From NCBI GenBank assembly GCA_965370045.1, contig CBDUSI010000005.1:5210-69209 (forward strand): a DNA stretch of 64,000 bases. Reading direction: 5' to 3'. The stretch is from CAZONU01 sp965370045 (GTDB lineage: Bacteria; Planctomycetota; SZUA-567; JAKLDR01). The position numbers and the translations under genes were made by a program. This document shows positions 26,832 through 34,781 of this stretch, in pieces. The number at the start of each line of letters is the position of its first letter. Position 1 is the stretch's first letter. A model generated the notes under the pieces. It was not told the DNA's origin, did not search any database, and saw only the letters and a list, made by a program, of their open reading frames with translations.

Positions 26832-26860
26832 ATTATACACCGAAGACCCCCGAATGTCAA
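26832..26860 (-). promoter_or_regulatory. Perfect-consensus sigma-70 promoter
   Basis: Minus strand: TTGACA (26860-26855), exactly 17 nt, TATAAT (26837-26832). The predicted start is near 26825, 40 bases before the ATG at 26785. It is the only promoter in the window matching the consensus at all 12 positions. Confidence 0.8.
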
Positions 26861-26964
26861 GCAGATAATACAGAATAATGCTGACAAAATGCAAGTAGCT
26901 GTATAAGCGGCGGTTAAGGGCGCGCAAAGGCCCGTTTTTGACTCCGATATACGCTCCTGGCTTC

Positions 26965-27020
26965 TGACAACCGACAACCGGCCACGCCTCTCCTCCAGAC
27001 TCCGGACTCCAGACTCCAGA
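26965..27020. repeat. Two short heptanucleotide tandem repeat tracts
   Basis: TGACAAC/CGACAAC occurs twice in tandem at 26965-26978. CTCCAGA (one copy CTCCGGA) occurs four times in tandem at 26993-27020. Both units are 7 nt long. The rest of 26861-27120 is a relatively AT-rich stretch without a convincing gene. Confidence 0.7.
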
Positions 27021-27120
27021 CTGAGCGCTCCTTGACTTCCGCCCGTGACGGCGGCATATCGGAATCCCGGAAATCTCAGAAACGGAAGACCGCCTCGCGC
27101 GTCTAAGAGAGTGGTGACTT

Positions 27121-28623
27121 GTGACATACTACAGGCCGATCCTATTGATGTTGCCGGCCCTGCTGCTGACCGGCTGCTCCCCGCAACCGCGGGGAAAGAG
27201 CGCTGCTGTTTCACTGGCTGGGCTGAACAAGCCCTCCGTGACCACAGCGAAGGGGCTGCAGATGACGGTGCGAATGACGAAGGCCGAGTTGCTCGTGGGC
27301 GAAAAGCTGGAGGTGATCGCGACGTTCACAAACACTTCCGAAAAGGCATTCGCGCTCTTCGATTTGGACTTCAACATCCCGTATTGCCTCAGCTTCACGG
27401 ACGTGGACTCGGGGCGCACATGGAAGCCAAGCTGCATGCTGCTGTACGACCGTATAGGCGGGGTGTCGGCAGCCTTGAGGCCGGGCGGGTCCTACAGCGC
27501 GAAAGGCGCCGTGAAGCTGGGCGATGGTTGGAGTTTCGGCGCGCACGACTTCCTGCCACCCGGCAACTACGAGGCGAGGCTGGCGATGCGACTCGAAGCC
27601 CCGGGTAACGCGCGCCACATCGGCGGCCTGCGTGCCGTCATCGGCGGACAAGGTGCCGTCACCGAGTTCTGGAGCGGTGTGATCAGCTCCAAGCCGATCC
27701 GCTTCGCCGTCAGGTCCAACAGGAATGGAACCGGCGACCCAGTCAATCAGCGTATGGTCAAGACCTTCCGCAAGCGCATCACGGAGCTTGGCGAGAAACG
27801 CTTGGCCTCGAAACGCGGAGACTTCGAAGCGTATCGAATGTTCCACTTTCTTGAGGGGAGAAGCGACCTCTACAGCCTGTTCCAAATCGAAAAACAGGGC
27901 GAGCGATACCGCCTCGTCATCCGGCCATGGACGGGCAAGGGCGTCACCCACTCTTTTGACATCACACGGAGGGAATGGAACGAGTTCAAGAAGAGGCTGG
28001 GCTACGCCTGCTTCTGGGACGTTCCCGCCGCCGATCACCGCCGTGGTCGGGGCGGGTCCCATATGTGGATGGAGGGCTTCGCCGGCGGCGAGCGTCATCT
28101 GGTGTACAGGTGGTCCGGAGGGTCTGTGGCCTATTGGGCCTGCGCCCGTTACCTGGGACGCTTGGTCGGCAGGACGCTGGAGCAAGCCCGGGTTCCTCTC
28201 AAGTTGACGATCAAGTCCGAGCGCGCGGAATACGCCTCCTGGAAGGACGTCGTAATCTACGCGCGATTGCACAACAAGGGTAAGAAAGCCGTGACCATGT
28301 ACACCGGAAATGCGCAGGGGCGCTTCGGCCCGCAGTATGTGTCCTTCCGCCTGTCCCTTTGGAACAGCAGATCGACTCACGCCCTAGGCCACGTCAGAGC
28401 GGGCTTCATGGTCAGCGGATGGCTCAAGTCGCACCCGATGTACGTGACGATTCCTGCCGGGGGTACGTCCGACCCCATCCCCCTGAAACTGGCGCATTCG
28501 ACTGTGGCAACAGGCGCACAGAAGCTGGCACTCAAGCACTATGCATGCTACGCCACCTTCCAGGACTCAAGAACACAAGGGCCGCTTCATCGGAGCAATA
28601 CAGTCCGCTTTCGCATCAAGTGA
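27121..28623 (+). CDS. Lipoprotein of unknown function
   Basis: A 500-residue protein with a lipoprotein signal (MTYYRPILLMLPALLLTGC, lipobox LTGC). The mature part has two beta-rich segments resembling intracellular protease inhibitor-like or BsuPI-like sandwiches (MTKAELLVGEKLEVIATFTN at about residue 53 and LTIKSERAEYASWKDVVIYA at about 360), flanking a region with many aromatic residues. No enzyme motif is visible. The GTG start at 27121 has a weak AAGAGAG upstream; an ATG nine codons later would shorten the signal. A weak promoter-like TTGACT at 27032 precedes it. It converges on trpF. Confidence 0.7.
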   Translation: MTYYRPILLMLPALLLTGCSPQPRGKSAAVSLAGLNKPSVTTAKGLQMTVRMTKAELLVGEKLEVIATFTNTSEKAFALFDLDFNIPYCLSFTDVDSGRTWKPSCMLLYDRIGGVSAALRPGGSYSAKGAVKLGDGWSFGAHDFLPPGNYEARLAMRLEAPGNARHIGGLRAVIGGQGAVTEFWSGVISSKPIRFAVRSNRNGTGDPVNQRMVKTFRKRITELGEKRLASKRGDFEAYRMFHFLEGRSDLYSLFQIEKQGERYRLVIRPWTGKGVTHSFDITRREWNEFKKRLGYACFWDVPAADHRRGRGGSHMWMEGFAGGERHLVYRWSGGSVAYWACARYLGRLVGRTLEQARVPLKLTIKSERAEYASWKDVVIYARLHNKGKKAVTMYTGNAQGRFGPQYVSFRLSLWNSRSTHALGHVRAGFMVSGWLKSHPMYVTIPAGGTSDPIPLKLAHSTVATGAQKLALKHYACYATFQDSRTQGPLHRSNTVRFRIK

Positions 28624-28663
28624 CCGCGCTGTATCCGCACGTGATGAGAGAATTGGACGCGGG

Positions 28664-29329
28664 CTAACTCCGGGCCCCGTCGATAAAGGCCTTCACCTTC
28701 GCGGGGTCTTTGACTCCCGGGAAGCTTTCCAGGCTGCTGGCCGCGTCGACCAGCCAGAGGTGCGGCCCGGCGGCGCGGACAATCTTCTTCACGTTTCGCG
28801 GTGATAGATTGCCGGCTACGCCCACTCGGGGATGCTCGCCGAACGCGGCCCTCGCGCCCCTGAAAGACGCGCTCCGGGCGGTGCCCCGCCACGAGCCGCG
28901 AACTTTAGGTTCAAGCAAAAAGGCCCAGGCCTCCGGATAGCGCTTCATGGCCGCGGCAGCGGGCTTTCCCAGCTTCTTGACGACCTTCATGACCTTGAAG
29001 CCGCCGGCAGCCACCTGGCCGACGTACTCGGGGCTTTCCTTGCCGTGGAGCTGCACCAGGTCGAACTCGGCTTGGCGACAGGTCTTGAGCAGCCAGCCCA
29101 GCGGCGCGTCCTTGAACACGCCGGTCATCAGCGCCCGCTTCCCGCGATAACCCTCGCGGAGCGCGGCCACCAGTTCGGCGGCCAGGTGCGCGGTCACCCT
29201 CCGGGGGCTCTTGGCCAGGATGAAGCCCAAGAGGTCCGCGCCGGAGGATAGCGCGAAGCGCCCGTCCTCTTCCGAGGTGACCCCACAGACTTTGACCAGC
29301 GGCCGGCTTGCCAGCGCCCTATTCCTCAC
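28664..29329 (-). CDS. trpF: Phosphoribosylanthranilate isomerase
   Basis: A 221-residue TIM barrel for the third step of tryptophan synthesis from anthranilate. Catalytic Cys lies in PLVKVCGVT and catalytic Asp in LWLVDAASSLES. Other markers are LLGFILAKSPRRV, FDLVQLHGKESPEYV and VGVAGNLSPRNV. The glycine-rich phosphate loops deviate from the usual AGGL and DVSSGVE, which may lower activity or point to a related isomerase. No other trp gene is nearby. The start is uncertain: the GTG at 29329 overlaps the apt stop by 11 bases, and no strong ribosome site is seen. It is co-transcribed with apt and the sigma factor gene. Confidence 0.85.
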   Translation of the reverse strand: MRNRALASRPLVKVCGVTSEEDGRFALSSGADLLGFILAKSPRRVTAHLAAELVAALREGYRGKRALMTGVFKDAPLGWLLKTCRQAEFDLVQLHGKESPEYVGQVAAGGFKVMKVVKKLGKPAAAAMKRYPEAWAFLLEPKVRGSWRGTARSASFRGARAAFGEHPRVGVAGNLSPRNVKKIVRAAGPHLWLVDAASSLESFPGVKDPAKVKAFIDGARS

Positions 29330-29846
29330 CAATTACGATAAGCGATTCAATCTTCCGTCCCGCCAGCCGCTCGCGGGGCTTAAGAAAAGCCAGCTCGATC
29401 AGGAAGCACAGGCCTACTACTTCACCCCCGGCCTCCTCGACCAGCTTGGCGGAAGCCTCCATGGTCCCGCCGGTGGCGATCAGGTCGTCGACCAGCAGGA
29501 CTTTCTGCCCGGGCGACACCGCGTCGGCGTGCATCTGGACGGTGTCAGTACCGTATTCCAGCTCGTAGGTGGTCTCCAGAGTTTCGCAGGGCAGCTTGCC
29601 GGGCTTGCGCACGGGGATGAAACCGGCGCCCAGCTCCATGGCCACCGCCGGGCCGAAGATGAACCCGCGGGCCTCCGCCGAGGCCACCAGATCGACCTCC
29701 GCGTCCTTGAACCTGGCGGCCATCTGCCTCACGGACTCGGCCAGCGCACCGGGATCGGCCAGGAGCGGAGTGATGTCCTTGAAGACGATCCCCTTCTTGG
29801 GGAAGTCGGGCACGTCGCGAATGAACCTGGTGAGGTCTTCAGCCAT
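29319..29846 (-). CDS. apt: Adenine phosphoribosyltransferase
   Basis: A 175-residue purine salvage enzyme forming AMP from adenine and PRPP. The PRPP-binding loop is VLLVDDLIATGGTMEAS. Other family stretches are IRDVPDFPKKGIVFKDITPL at the N-terminus and EARGFIFGPAVAMELGAGFI. The length is typical. The ATG at 29846 has AGGAAG upstream and lies 10 bases after the stop of the sigma gene, so it belongs to the same operon. Confidence 0.96.
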   Translation of the reverse strand: MAEDLTRFIRDVPDFPKKGIVFKDITPLLADPGALAESVRQMAARFKDAEVDLVASAEARGFIFGPAVAMELGAGFIPVRKPGKLPCETLETTYELEYGTDTVQMHADAVSPGQKVLLVDDLIATGGTMEASAKLVEEAGGEVVGLCFLIELAFLKPRERLAGRKIESLIVIGEE

Positions 29847-29856
29847 GTCTCGCTTC

Positions 29857-30850
29857 CTATTTTTTCCTGGCGGGCTTCTTCTTCGCGGGCTTCTTCTTCG
29901 ACTTGGCCGGAGCTTTCCGTTTCGGCTTGGCCTTGGCGCTCTTGGCGGCGGCGGGCTTGGCGGCGCGCGCTTTCCGGCCCCGGATGAGGGACGCGGGCTT
30001 GCGCGTCCCGGGCCCGCGGAACTTCTTGCCGGTTATCAGCGTGAAGAGCTCGCGCAGGCCGTGGGCCTCGATCTGCCGGACGCGCTCGCGGGTGAGCTTC
30101 AGTCGCTTGCCGACCTCGTCCAGGGTGTAGATGCGTCCGTCAAGGCCGTGGCGCATGCGCAGGACGATGGCCTCGCGGCCGCCGAGGTGGTCTAGCAGGG
30201 CGCTGATCTCCGCGCCGGCGAGCACCGCCTGGGCCTCGCCCTCGGCGGCGCTGTCCTCCAGAAGTTCCACGTAGTTCGGCCCTGCGTTGGTAACCCGCGA
30301 GCTGTCCAGCACCAGCAGCGCCTTGCGCACCGCCTTGGCCTGGGCGCTGCGCAGCCGCATGCTCCCGGCGATCTCCTCGGGGCTGGGCTCGCGGCCCAGT
30401 TCGGCGCGCAGCTTGACCTCCGCCCGCCGCCACTTGGAGACCAGGTCCTGGACGTGGCCAGGGATGTGTATCTGCCGCCCCTGGGCGCTGATCGCCCGGC
30501 GGACGGCCTGGCGGATCCACCAGGCGGCGTAGGTGCTGAAGCGTACCCCGTGCCGGGGGTTAAAGCGCTCCACGGCCCGCAGCAGGCCCAGGTTGCCCTC
30601 CTCGATGAGGTCCAGCAGCGAGGTACTGCGGTCCATATAGTTCTTGGCGATGGAGACCACCAGGCGCAGGTTGGCGCGGATCATTTGCTCGCGGGCGCCG
30701 AGATCCCCGCGGCGGATTCGCCGGGCCAGCGCGCACTCCTGCTCTGCGGTGAGCAGCGCACTGCGGCCTATCTCCCGCAGGTAAGTCTGTAGGTTCCTGT
30801 CGACAGCGATGGCTGCGCCCCCGAGGTCTAAGAGGTAAACCCCACTCCAT
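29857..30850 (-). CDS. Sigma-70 (RpoD-like, group 1/2) sigma factor, apparent frameshift near the start
   Basis: A housekeeping-type sigma factor. Region 1.2 is [19 protein letters not shown], region 2 includes [20 protein letters not shown] and [20 protein letters not shown], and the region 4.2 helix-turn-helix is [20 protein letters not shown]. The tail is a Lys/Ala/Pro-rich extension of about 45 residues. The main frame has no ATG, GTG or TTG ahead of region 1.2; its first ATG (30684) would delete that region. An ATG at 30850, one frame off, lies 7 bases after the predicted transcript start. Removing one base from the G5 run at 30818-30822 (minus strand) joins the two into a 330-residue protein. 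I take that as the intended gene. Confidence 0.85.
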
Positions 30851-30863
30851 TGTCGGCGGCGCT

Positions 30864-30891
30864 AGTTTAGCCCCAGGAAAGACGCGGTCAA
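30864..30891 (-). promoter_or_regulatory. Promoter of the sigma-apt-trpF operon
   Basis: Minus strand: TTGACC (30891-30886), 16 nt, TAAACT (30869-30864). The predicted start is at about 30857, only 7 bases before the ATG at 30850, so the transcript would be nearly leaderless. Confidence 0.55.
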
Positions 30892-30916
30892 GCGCAAGGG
30901 TTTTCCGCCAGAATTC

Positions 30917-30944
30917 TTGACAGTCCCCCGCCGGGCGGTATGCT
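30917..30944 (+). promoter_or_regulatory. Promoter of the 31021 gene
   Basis: TTGACA (30917-30922), 16 nt, TATGCT (30939-30944). It is divergent from the sigma operon promoter and gives a leader of about 70 bases. Confidence 0.6.
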
Positions 30945-31020
30945 GGGCTTTAGCAGGCCGTCACGGCGCTCCATTCTTCAACGGCCTGCCAGGAGGCCCG
31001 GCTGACCGCCGGGAACTGCC

Positions 31021-31728
31021 ATGGGCTGGATCGGGGACACTTTCAAGGCCCTGCTGGGCTTTGACGACGAGGAGCGCGCCTTTCGGGACACGCTGGCCAG
31101 TGCCGAGCGGCACGTGCAGTGGGGCGCCACCGAGCCCGACGAACGCGACCTGGAAGTCGCCCTCAAGCTGCTGTCCGAGTGCCCCGCCGAGAACGCCCCC
31201 AATGCGCACTACGTCTACCGCCGCGAGCGCGCCGAGGCCGAGGCCCACACCTGCATGGCCCGACTGGTCGCCGCCGGCCTGCGGATCCACACCCGGAAGA
31301 TGGAGGAACACTTCGAGTCCGTCGACGAAAGCCGCCGCGCGCTCCTGACCCAGACCGAGTTATTGCGGGTCAAGGTCGCGGAGTTGGAGACCGAAGGCAG
31401 CTTGATCTCCGCCCGGGAGGAGCGCCGCCGGCTGGAAGAGATGGAGCGCGAGTCCCGCGACCTCCCTGAACTGGGCACCGAGAGGCAGGCCCGGCGAGCC
31501 GGGGTCTTCTCATCCTGCGCGCCCCGGTTCGCGAAGCATCGCGACGGCGCCGCCGGGAGCCTGGCCGCCCTGCGGGCGCTCCAGGGACTGACCGCCGAGG
31601 ACCGCGAACTCTGCGACAAAATAGTGGCGCATATAGAGAAGAGCCTGAACGAAAGCGAAAAACAGTGGAAGACACTGGCCGCCGACTTCGAGAAGGACGC
31701 GAAGAACGCAGCGAAGCCCGCGGGGTAA
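31021..31728 (+). CDS. Coiled-coil protein of unknown function
   Basis: A 235-residue soluble protein, highly charged and predicted largely helical. The middle (about residues 60-160) has heptad-like stretches such as ALLTQTELLRVKVAELETEG and SAREERRRLEEMERESRDL, suggesting a coiled coil. There is no signal peptide or membrane segment and no recognised domain. It starts at an ATG with GGGAA upstream and has its own promoter at 30917-30944. It converges on the DUF4438 gene. Confidence 0.75.
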   Translation: MGWIGDTFKALLGFDDEERAFRDTLASAERHVQWGATEPDERDLEVALKLLSECPAENAPNAHYVYRRERAEAEAHTCMARLVAAGLRIHTRKMEEHFESVDESRRALLTQTELLRVKVAELETEGSLISAREERRRLEEMERESRDLPELGTERQARRAGVFSSCAPRFAKHRDGAAGSLAALRALQGLTAEDRELCDKIVAHIEKSLNESEKQWKTLAADFEKDAKNAAKPAG

Positions 31729-31762
31729 CCCGGTCTGCTAGCAGTCCCCTTCCAACGGCCTG

Positions 31763-32653
31763 CTATCGCCGTCCGCTCCTGAACCTGCCGATGCGCATTA
31801 CCCGGGCGATGTTGGCGCCGGCGGATTTCCTGGGCACGATGCCCCCGGCCGCGCTGGTCAACACCGTGGTCAGCCCCGGCCCGTGGCCGGCGCCCACGCA
31901 GTCCCCGTGGATAACCACGCCCACCGAGACCGCCCCTTTGCGAAAGATCCGCCCGTAGCTGTGGTCGGCGTCGATGACCGCCACCAGGTCGCCGAGGCGC
32001 AGCTTCTCCAGGCCCCACTTCTTCACCGAGGCGGGGTCCGCGCACTGGATGTCGTAGTCGCCGGTCTGGCAGGAGGACGCCCCCAGTCCCGAACCCATCA
32101 GCTCCGCGGGTATGGAGAGGGCCACCGGGACCACCAGCTTCTTGGCCTTGCGGGTGACGCCCAGCCTGTCGAGCAGCCCCGGGTCGACGTTCATGACCTT
32201 CACGTCGGGAAAGTCGGCCAGCTCCAGGCCCAGGCCGAAGGCCTCTATCTGCACGCTGTCGCCGGCGGCCAGCCTGCGCAGGTCGCGCCCGGCGAAGTCG
32301 GCCACGACGTGCTCGATGCCCCCGTGCTTGCCGGTGACGACCCCGCGCGCGCCCTTGGCCGCGCCGGAGAACACCCGCACGCTGTTGCCGATCTGGGCCA
32401 GGACGTTGAGCGCGACCACCTGGCCGCCGTCCTTGCGCGGCAGGCCCAGGGAGGCGCCGGGCTCGATGTGGTCGGCGGCCCAGCCCAGCGCCGGGTCGCC
32501 CGCGAGCACGTTGTAAACCACCCCGCCCACCGAGGGCAGCACCTTGGCCTCGCCCGTGGGGCTCACCCGGTAGTTGGCGCGCATGGTCGGCGGGTCCACC
32601 TTGGCGGAGACGCCCATGCGGACCAGCCTCTTGACGTTGGTGCGGAGCTTCAT
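31763..32653 (-). CDS. DUF4438 family protein
   Basis: A 296-residue protein that I recognise as DUF4438, a family with a solved structure from Thermotoga but no known function. Family-like stretches are YRVSPTGEAKVLPSVGGVVY, GDPALGWAADHIEPGASL, GAKGARGVVTGKHGGIEHV and VVIHGDCVGAGHGPGLTTVL. The start is set at the ATG at 32653 (MKLRTNVKRLV) with GAGG nine bases upstream; the open frame reaches 32767 but has no support there. A promoter lies immediately upstream (TTGACG, 17 nt, TAGATT). It is divergent from the URO-D-like gene. Confidence 0.85.
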   Translation of the reverse strand: MKLRTNVKRLVRMGVSAKVDPPTMRANYRVSPTGEAKVLPSVGGVVYNVLAGDPALGWAADHIEPGASLGLPRKDGGQVVALNVLAQIGNSVRVFSGAAKGARGVVTGKHGGIEHVVADFAGRDLRRLAAGDSVQIEAFGLGLELADFPDVKVMNVDPGLLDRLGVTRKAKKLVVPVALSIPAELMGSGLGASSCQTGDYDIQCADPASVKKWGLEKLRLGDLVAVIDADHSYGRIFRKGAVSVGVVIHGDCVGAGHGPGLTTVLTSAAGGIVPRKSAGANIARVMRIGRFRSGRR

Positions 32654-32687
32654 GTCGGACCTCGCTTTCCAGTCTGCTGACGCTCTG

Positions 32688-32716
32688 AATCTACATCGCC
32701 CGGCGGGGCGCGTCAA
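32688..32716 (-). promoter_or_regulatory. Promoter of the DUF4438 gene
   Basis: Minus strand: TTGACG (32716-32711), 17 nt, TAGATT (32693-32688); the predicted start is about 30 bases before the ATG at 32653. Confidence 0.55.
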
Positions 32717-32742
32717 GTTGCAGAGGACCGGCGGGACGGCAT

Positions 32743-32770
32743 TTGCTAATGGCCGGTGGCCCGGCATACT
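32743..32770 (+). promoter_or_regulatory. Candidate promoter of the URO-D-like gene
   Basis: TTGCTA (32743-32748), 16 nt, CATACT (32765-32770), ending 24 bases before the ATG at 32794, with GGAGGGAG between. Confidence 0.4.
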
Positions 32771-32793
32771 GTGGGCCGGAGGGAGAATCGCCC

Positions 32794-34044
32794 ATGCCAG
32801 AGCAGCCCGGCACGGCCAGCGAGGTCGGCGTCCTGCGCGAGCTTGCCAGGCGCTACGCGGAAATATGCAGCGACCCCGACCAGCAGCGCCGCCGCAACGA
32901 CTGGCGCCGGCACAACAGCCTGAAGCGCGTCGACCGCCCCCTGATCTACGTGCGGGCCTTCGCCTGGCGGGAGATGTCCGCCTCCGAGTTGAAATGCGAG
33001 AGTCCGCTCTTCAGCCGCGTCGAGAACTTCCTGCGCGAGAGCCTGTTCCGCAGCGCGTTCGATGACGACTTCATCTTCGAGCCGTGGGTCACGGTGGCCG
33101 CGAAGCTCGAGCTGCCCGGCGAGGGAATCTGGGGCCCGGAGATCAAATGGACCGCCAACCCCCAGGAGGGCGGCGCGGGCGTGCACGAGGCGCCCATCAA
33201 GACGCTCGAAGACCTCGAAAGGCTGACCCCCGCGCATCACCAGGTGGACGAGATCGAAACCGCCCGGCGCTTCGAGGAGGTATCCGCGGCCATCGGGGAG
33301 ATCATCACCGTCTGTCTCGACCGCGGCCCGCTCTACCGCTGCCCGACCGCCGGCATATCCGGAAGCATAGCCCAGCTCCGCGGCCTCGAACAGGTCATGT
33401 GGGACATGTACGACAATCCCGAGTGGCTCCACCGGATGCTGTCAACCATGCGCGACGGCATCCTCCGCAACCAGGCCGAGGCCGAGGAGGCCGGCGACTG
33501 GCGGCGGTGCAATCACGAAAACCAGGCCATGTCCTACGCCGAGGAGTTGCCCGACCCGGCGGCGGACGGCGAGCCCGTAAGCCGCAAGCAGCTCTGGGGC
33601 CGGATGGCCTCGCAGGAGCTGACCCTGGTGGGGCCGGAACAGTTCGACGAATTCATGCTGCGCTATCAGGAACCTATCATGGAGAAGTTCGGCCTGGTGA
33701 CCTGGGGATGCTGCGAGCAGATGGTCAACCGCATCCCGCTGCTGAAGCGTGTGCCCAACATAAGGCGCATCGCGGTCACCCCGGTCTCCGACGCGGTCAA
33801 GTGCGCGGAGCTCATCGGAGACACCCACGTGGCCAGCTACCGGCCCAGCCCCGCGGACATGGTCAGCTACGGTTGGGACGAGTCCCGCGTCCGAGGCGAC
33901 CTCACGCGCGACCTGGAAGCCTTCAAGGCCAACGGCTGCTTCGTGGACATCACCCTCAAGGACGTCGAAACCGTCGAGGGCGATCCCCACCGGGTGGGCA
34001 AGTGGGTGCGGCTCGCACGGGAGGTCTGCGCGGAGGTCTTCTGA
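32794..34044 (+). CDS. Uroporphyrinogen decarboxylase-like (URO-D/MtaA superfamily) protein
   Basis: A 416-residue protein of the URO-D barrel superfamily, which includes heme-pathway decarboxylases and corrinoid methyltransferases. Supporting stretches are ADMVSYGWDESRVRGDLTRD near the end, VTWGCCEQMVNRIPLLKRV in the middle (possible Cys ligands), and the PEWLHRMLSTMRDGILRNQA helix. The classic heme-pathway N-terminal RxPxWxMRQAGR motif is absent, so a methyltransferase or unknown role is likelier than heme synthesis. The ATG at 32794 is chosen for the GGAGGGAG site; the open frame starts at 32743. No corrinoid protein gene is adjacent. Confidence 0.75.
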   Translation: MPEQPGTASEVGVLRELARRYAEICSDPDQQRRRNDWRRHNSLKRVDRPLIYVRAFAWREMSASELKCESPLFSRVENFLRESLFRSAFDDDFIFEPWVTVAAKLELPGEGIWGPEIKWTANPQEGGAGVHEAPIKTLEDLERLTPAHHQVDEIETARRFEEVSAAIGEIITVCLDRGPLYRCPTAGISGSIAQLRGLEQVMWDMYDNPEWLHRMLSTMRDGILRNQAEAEEAGDWRRCNHENQAMSYAEELPDPAADGEPVSRKQLWGRMASQELTLVGPEQFDEFMLRYQEPIMEKFGLVTWGCCEQMVNRIPLLKRVPNIRRIAVTPVSDAVKCAELIGDTHVASYRPSPADMVSYGWDESRVRGDLTRDLEAFKANGCFVDITLKDVETVEGDPHRVGKWVRLAREVCAEVF

Positions 34045-34059
34045 AAGCGGGGCGCCTGG

Positions 34060-34665
34060 CTACTCTTCCTTCTCACCGGCGCCGAAGTAGTCCTCGTAGG
34101 ATATCTTTCCGAGGCTCTCCGGGTCGATCTCGGTGCCCATTACCGCTTCGACGGTGAGGTCTGGTTCGGGCTCCGGCTGCGGCGGCGGCTCAGCCTTGGG
34201 CGGGGCCGGCGGTTTCGACTTGGGTCGGGGCTTGGCCCCGGGCTTGGCCCCCGCGAAGGCCCCCGCGAAGGCGGCGGTCTTTGACCTGGCCGCGGCGATC
34301 TTCTTGGGCTCCTCCACGCGCCGGGCCACCGGCAGCCCCTGCGGCCGGGACTTCGACGGCTTGCCCATACGCAGCCCCAGCGCCTTGCGCAGCATCTCGG
34401 GATCGATCTTGCCATCGGCGGCGCCGTCCATCCTGTCGAGGTTGAGCAGCCGCTCCACGAACTCGCTCTCGGTAATGAGGCCCTTCTCGATCAGCAGCCT
34501 GACCTGCGTGAGCTGGACCAGGGCCAGGAAACCCACGTCTTCCCGGAGCTTGCGCCGCCCCGCGGAGCTCTTTCCGCTCGTGGTCTTGCGGGTCACCCGC
34601 CGGCTGAGCCGGCGCAGGCGCTCCGATTCGTCCGAATCGTTCACGAAGAGGTCAAGGAGGTCCAT
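34060..34665 (-). CDS. Hypothetical protein with Pro/Ala/Lys-rich linker
   Basis: A 201-residue cytoplasmic protein without a recognised domain. Residues 1-100 are helical and charged (LALVQLTQVRLLIEKGLITE, then SEFVERLLNLDRMDG). Residues 105-170 form a low-complexity linker rich in Pro, Ala and Lys. The end is an acidic short block, GKISYEDYFGAGEKEE, which could be a docking peptide. The start is an ATG with GAGGAG upstream. A hairpin (34685-34705) stands between it and the NPCBM gene. Confidence 0.65.
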   Translation of the reverse strand: MDLLDLFVNDSDESERLRRLSRRVTRKTTSGKSSAGRRKLREDVGFLALVQLTQVRLLIEKGLITESEFVERLLNLDRMDGAADGKIDPEMLRKALGLRMGKPSKSRPQGLPVARRVEEPKKIAAARSKTAAFAGAFAGAKPGAKPRPKSKPPAPPKAEPPPQPEPEPDLTVEAVMGTEIDPESLGKISYEDYFGAGEKEE

Positions 34666-34684
34666 AGCCGGCTCCTCAAGCCTG

Positions 34685-34705
34685 GGCGAGGGCCCTACCC
34701 TCGCC
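34685..34705 (-). terminator. Hairpin upstream of the 34060-34665 gene
   Basis: A perfect 8-bp stem GGCGAGGG/CCCTCGCC with a 5-base loop lies about 75 bases beyond the NPCBM stop and 20 bases before the next ATG. It is either a terminator or a leader hairpin; no U-tract follows. Confidence 0.4.
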
Positions 34706-34781
34706 TCATTGCGCCGTTTAGCCTGCCCCGCGGTCGGGAGTCAGCTAACGACGGAACAGAAACAGAGCCGACCGCCGACCG

